Below are positions 6,432 through 7,385 of a stretch of DNA of 7,385 nt, one piece after another. The notes beneath the pieces are model-generated. The model was not told where the DNA came from. It saw nothing but the letters and a program-made list of their open reading frames with translations, and did no database searches. The DNA comes from Terriglobia bacterium (GTDB lineage Bacteria; Acidobacteriota; Terriglobia; UBA7540). The stretch is from contig JAIQGB010000224.1 in the NCBI GenBank assembly GCA_020072905.1, positions 1 to 7,385 of the forward strand. The letters run 5' to 3'. Each line of letters begins with the position of its first letter. Within the stretch, counting starts at the first letter, position 1. The translations under genes and the position numbers were made by a program.

Positions 6432-6440
6432 ATGGAAACT

Positions 6441-6803
6441 ATGAAGCATCACAGGCACCTCAAGGTTCTAGTCCTCGGCTCGGCCGTCCTGTTGCTGGCG
6501 GCCGTCAACGTATTTGCGAAGAACGCCAAGACCTTTAATTTGGCCTACGCGGGCCTTCTGGGGAGTGCTCGACTCGAACCGGGGCACTATCAAATTGCGT
6601 GGGAAGCCCACAGCCCCCAGGTGACGGTCACGGTGGCGAAAAACGGCAAGGATATCGTCGCCACGGCACAAGGCAAAATGGTCGAGCGGAGCACCAAATA
6701 CCAGACAAACATGGTGGTCTACGACACCAAGCCGGACGGGACGCAGGTCATTTCGGAACTGCGGATAGGCGGGACGAACAAGGCCATCGTCTTCGACGAA
6801 TGA
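6441..6803 (+). CDS. Small secreted protein, Acidobacteriota-type LxPGxY family, function unknown
   Basis: The product has 120 residues. A Sec signal peptide is clear: a basic start KHHRHLK (2-8), a hydrophobic core (about 9-25) and a likely cleavage after VFA at residue 26. The mature part of about 94 residues has LEPGHYQIAW (45-54), alternating hydrophobic residues VTVTVAKNGK (61-70), the segment DIVATAQGKMV (71-81), and ends in ISELRIGGTNKAIVFDE (104-120), all suggesting a small beta-sheet protein. It has no cysteine and no lipobox, so it is probably free in the periplasm or exported. It resembles a widespread set of uncharacterised short acidobacterial secreted proteins that share an LpaGxYxVxW segment, a GKxVAT segment and a final E-IrfGGxxxAlvFe segment; this is from memory. 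The start is set by the Shine-Dalgarno. The gene is probably monocistronic, with its own promoter and a strong hairpin after it. I cannot assign a function. Confidence 0.82.
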   Translation: MKHHRHLKVLVLGSAVLLLAAVNVFAKNAKTFNLAYAGLLGSARLEPGHYQIAWEAHSPQVTVTVAKNGKDIVATAQGKMVERSTKYQTNMVVYDTKPDGTQVISELRIGGTNKAIVFDE

Positions 6804-6835
6804 CCTCGTAGGCCACAACGAGAAACGAAGCCTGA

Positions 6836-6886
6836 CTGAGGAGAGGGCGCCCTGGCCTCCCACGCGGCCAGCGGTGTCCTCCTCAG
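6836..6886 (+). terminator. Long hairpin after the secreted-protein gene, possible terminator
   Basis: Three stacked helices total 20 bp: CTGAGGAG (6836-6843) with CTCCTCAG (6879-6886), GGCGCC (6846-6851) with GGTGTC (6873-6878, two G-U), and CTGGCC (6852-6857) with GGCCAG (6866-6871), around an 8-base loop. It begins 33 nt after the stop codon. No T-run follows on either strand, so it is not a textbook intrinsic terminator; it may instead protect the mRNA 3' end or act with Rho. Confidence 0.4.
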
Positions 6887-6951
6887 AAAGCTGCGGGGCG
6901 AGTTCGTGCCGCTTGCTGTTCGTTTCGGTTTCGGTGGGCAGAAACTGCGGC

Positions 6952-6957
6952 AGAAGG
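6952..6957 (+). promoter_or_regulatory. Shine-Dalgarno ahead of the rhomboid start region
   Basis: AGAAGG lies 4 nt before the ATG of a four-codon ORF at 6962 and 15 nt before the rhomboid ATG at 6973. The longer distance is poor for direct initiation at the rhomboid start, which makes coupling through the tiny ORF plausible. Confidence 0.4.
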
Positions 6958-6961
6958 TAAA

Positions 6962-6976
6962 ATGCTCGCCGCATGA
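6962..6976 (+). CDS. Four-codon upstream ORF overlapping the rhomboid start
   Basis: ATG-CTC-GCC-GCA-TGA encodes MLAA. Its TGA overlaps the rhomboid ATG as ATGA, the usual stop-start coupling arrangement. It is the ORF best placed for the AGAAGG at 6952-6957. The peptide is too short to judge by content, so this is a positional call. Confidence 0.25.
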   Translation: MLAA

Positions 6977-7385
6977 TTCCGATCCCGCTTCATGACCATA
7001 TCCGCCGGCAGACGTTCTGGCTTTTCACGCTACTGCTGATCATTGCCAACGTTCTGGCCTTCATGTTCGAGCTCACCACGGGCCCCAATATTGACCGGCT
7101 GGTCTTTTATTTCGGCCTTATCCCCATTCGCTATACGAATCCTCATCTTGTCGCCGAGGCGGGAGTCCCGGGCCTGCTCGTTCCCATTTTCACCTCCATG
7201 TTTCTGCACGGCGGGTGGCTCCACCTGCTCGGCAACATGCTTTTCCTGTTCGTTTTCGGACGGAGTATCGAAGACCGCTTCGGCCACCTGAAGTTCCTGT
7301 TCATCTACTTTCTTGGCTGCCTGGGCGGCGCCTTGCTTCATACCTTCCTCAACGCCGGCTCGCGGATCCCCACGATCGGAGCGAG
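6973..7385 (+). CDS. Rhomboid-family intramembrane serine protease, C-terminus cut off by the window edge
   Basis: Rhomboids cleave membrane proteins within the lipid bilayer. The first 137 residues are visible. A short cytoplasmic start leads to a first membrane helix at about 14-33. A loop follows, with LIPIRYTNP at 49-57, then the family hallmark FLHGGWLHLLGNMLFLFVFG at 77-96. Within it H84 and N88 match the HxxxN residues that form the oxyanion hole (H150 and N154 in E. coli GlpG). The following segment, GRSIEDRFG then LKFLFIYFLGCLGG (97-119), is the next helix. The window ends at TIGA (134-137), and the next codon begins with AG, consistent with Ser of the GxSG catalytic motif. The catalytic Ser and second His are therefore outside. 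An in-frame TAA at 6958-6960 excludes an earlier start. No clear promoter is seen in 6887-6972; the gene may use one I missed or read-through past the hairpin. Confidence 0.88.
   Translation, partial: MIPIPLHDHIRRQTFWLFTLLLIIANVLAFMFELTTGPNIDRLVFYFGLIPIRYTNPHLVAEAGVPGLLVPIFTSMFLHGGWLHLLGNMLFLFVFGRSIEDRFGHLKFLFIYFLGCLGGALLHTFLNAGSRIPTIGA

Larger units (their letters stand above)
6107..6440 (+). promoter_or_regulatory. Long, structure-rich 5' leader with no convincing ORF
   Basis: This stretch separates the rightward promoter from the small secreted-protein gene. It holds, in order, a hairpin at 6154-6178, a nested set of helices at 6195-6299, a weak 6-bp pairing of 6308-6313 with 6369-6374, alternative hairpins at 6383-6414, and the Shine-Dalgarno at 6425. 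The secreted-protein frame stays open back to 6225, but there is no signal for a start there and the protein would lose its N-terminal signal peptide. I do not recognise a known riboswitch core. The transcript itself is inferred from the promoter call. Confidence 0.35.

Noticed and set aside
6225..6440. Upstream extension of the secreted-protein frame to an ATG-like start at 6225, giving 192 residues
   Set aside because: No Shine-Dalgarno at 6225, and the extension would bury the signal peptide inside the protein and overlap the structured leader. The ATG at 6441 has a good ribosome site.
6887..6972. A sigma70 promoter for the rhomboid gene
   Set aside because: TTGCTG at 6913-6918 has only GC-rich sequence at the matching -10 position.
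7030..7341. Minus-strand frame of 103 residues opposite the rhomboid gene
   Set aside because: It is highly charged and Gln/Glu-rich, the expected complement of hydrophobic rhomboid codons.
1..7385. CRISPR array, tRNA, insertion sequence or phage genes
   Set aside because: No regularly spaced direct repeats, no tRNA-like fold by eye, and no transposase, integrase or phage protein.

Overview
The window looks like chromosomal DNA of a GC-rich, free-living bacterium. The best guess is an Acidobacteriota-like soil or sediment organism. That guess rests on the small secreted protein at 6441-6803, which resembles short LxPGxY-type secreted proteins I associate with Acidobacteriota, and on the general gene style. 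It is an inference, not a proven placement.

The left three quarters (1-5777, minus strand) is one tightly packed operon, read right to left: glcD, glcE, glcF, acsA. GlcD, GlcE and GlcF are the two FAD-domain subunits and the iron-sulfur subunit of a glycolate oxidase (or closely related 2-hydroxyacid dehydrogenase). AcsA is an AMP-forming acetate-CoA ligase whose last residues run off the left edge. glcD and glcE overlap by 4 nt (GTGA), glcE and glcF are about 10 nt apart, and glcF and acsA overlap by 32 nt. Together they would oxidise glycolate to glyoxylate and activate acetate to acetyl-CoA, the two substrates of malate synthase, so this reads as a C2-acid assimilation operon. D-lactate is the main alternative substrate. 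A good sigma70-type promoter (TTGACG, 18 bp, TATACT) lies 97 bp upstream of glcD.

The middle (5778-6440) is a 663-bp divergent intergenic region with no convincing large gene. It holds the glc promoter, a possible 18-codon upstream ORF whose stop overlaps the glcD Shine-Dalgarno, an inverted repeat between the divergent promoters, a rightward TTGACA-type promoter, and then a leader of about 330 nt rich in base-pairing potential. The leader includes a possible three-way junction closed by a perfect 9-bp helix, and a UUCG hairpin whose 5' arm can pair instead with an upstream copy of the same sequence. This leader is the least explained and most interesting part of the window.

The right end (6441-7385, plus strand) has the 120-residue secreted protein, a long hairpin after it, and the first 137 codons of a rhomboid-family intramembrane serine protease cut by the window edge just before the expected catalytic serine. 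A four-codon upstream ORF overlaps the rhomboid start codon (ATGA). I saw no tRNA, rRNA, CRISPR array, insertion sequence or phage gene.
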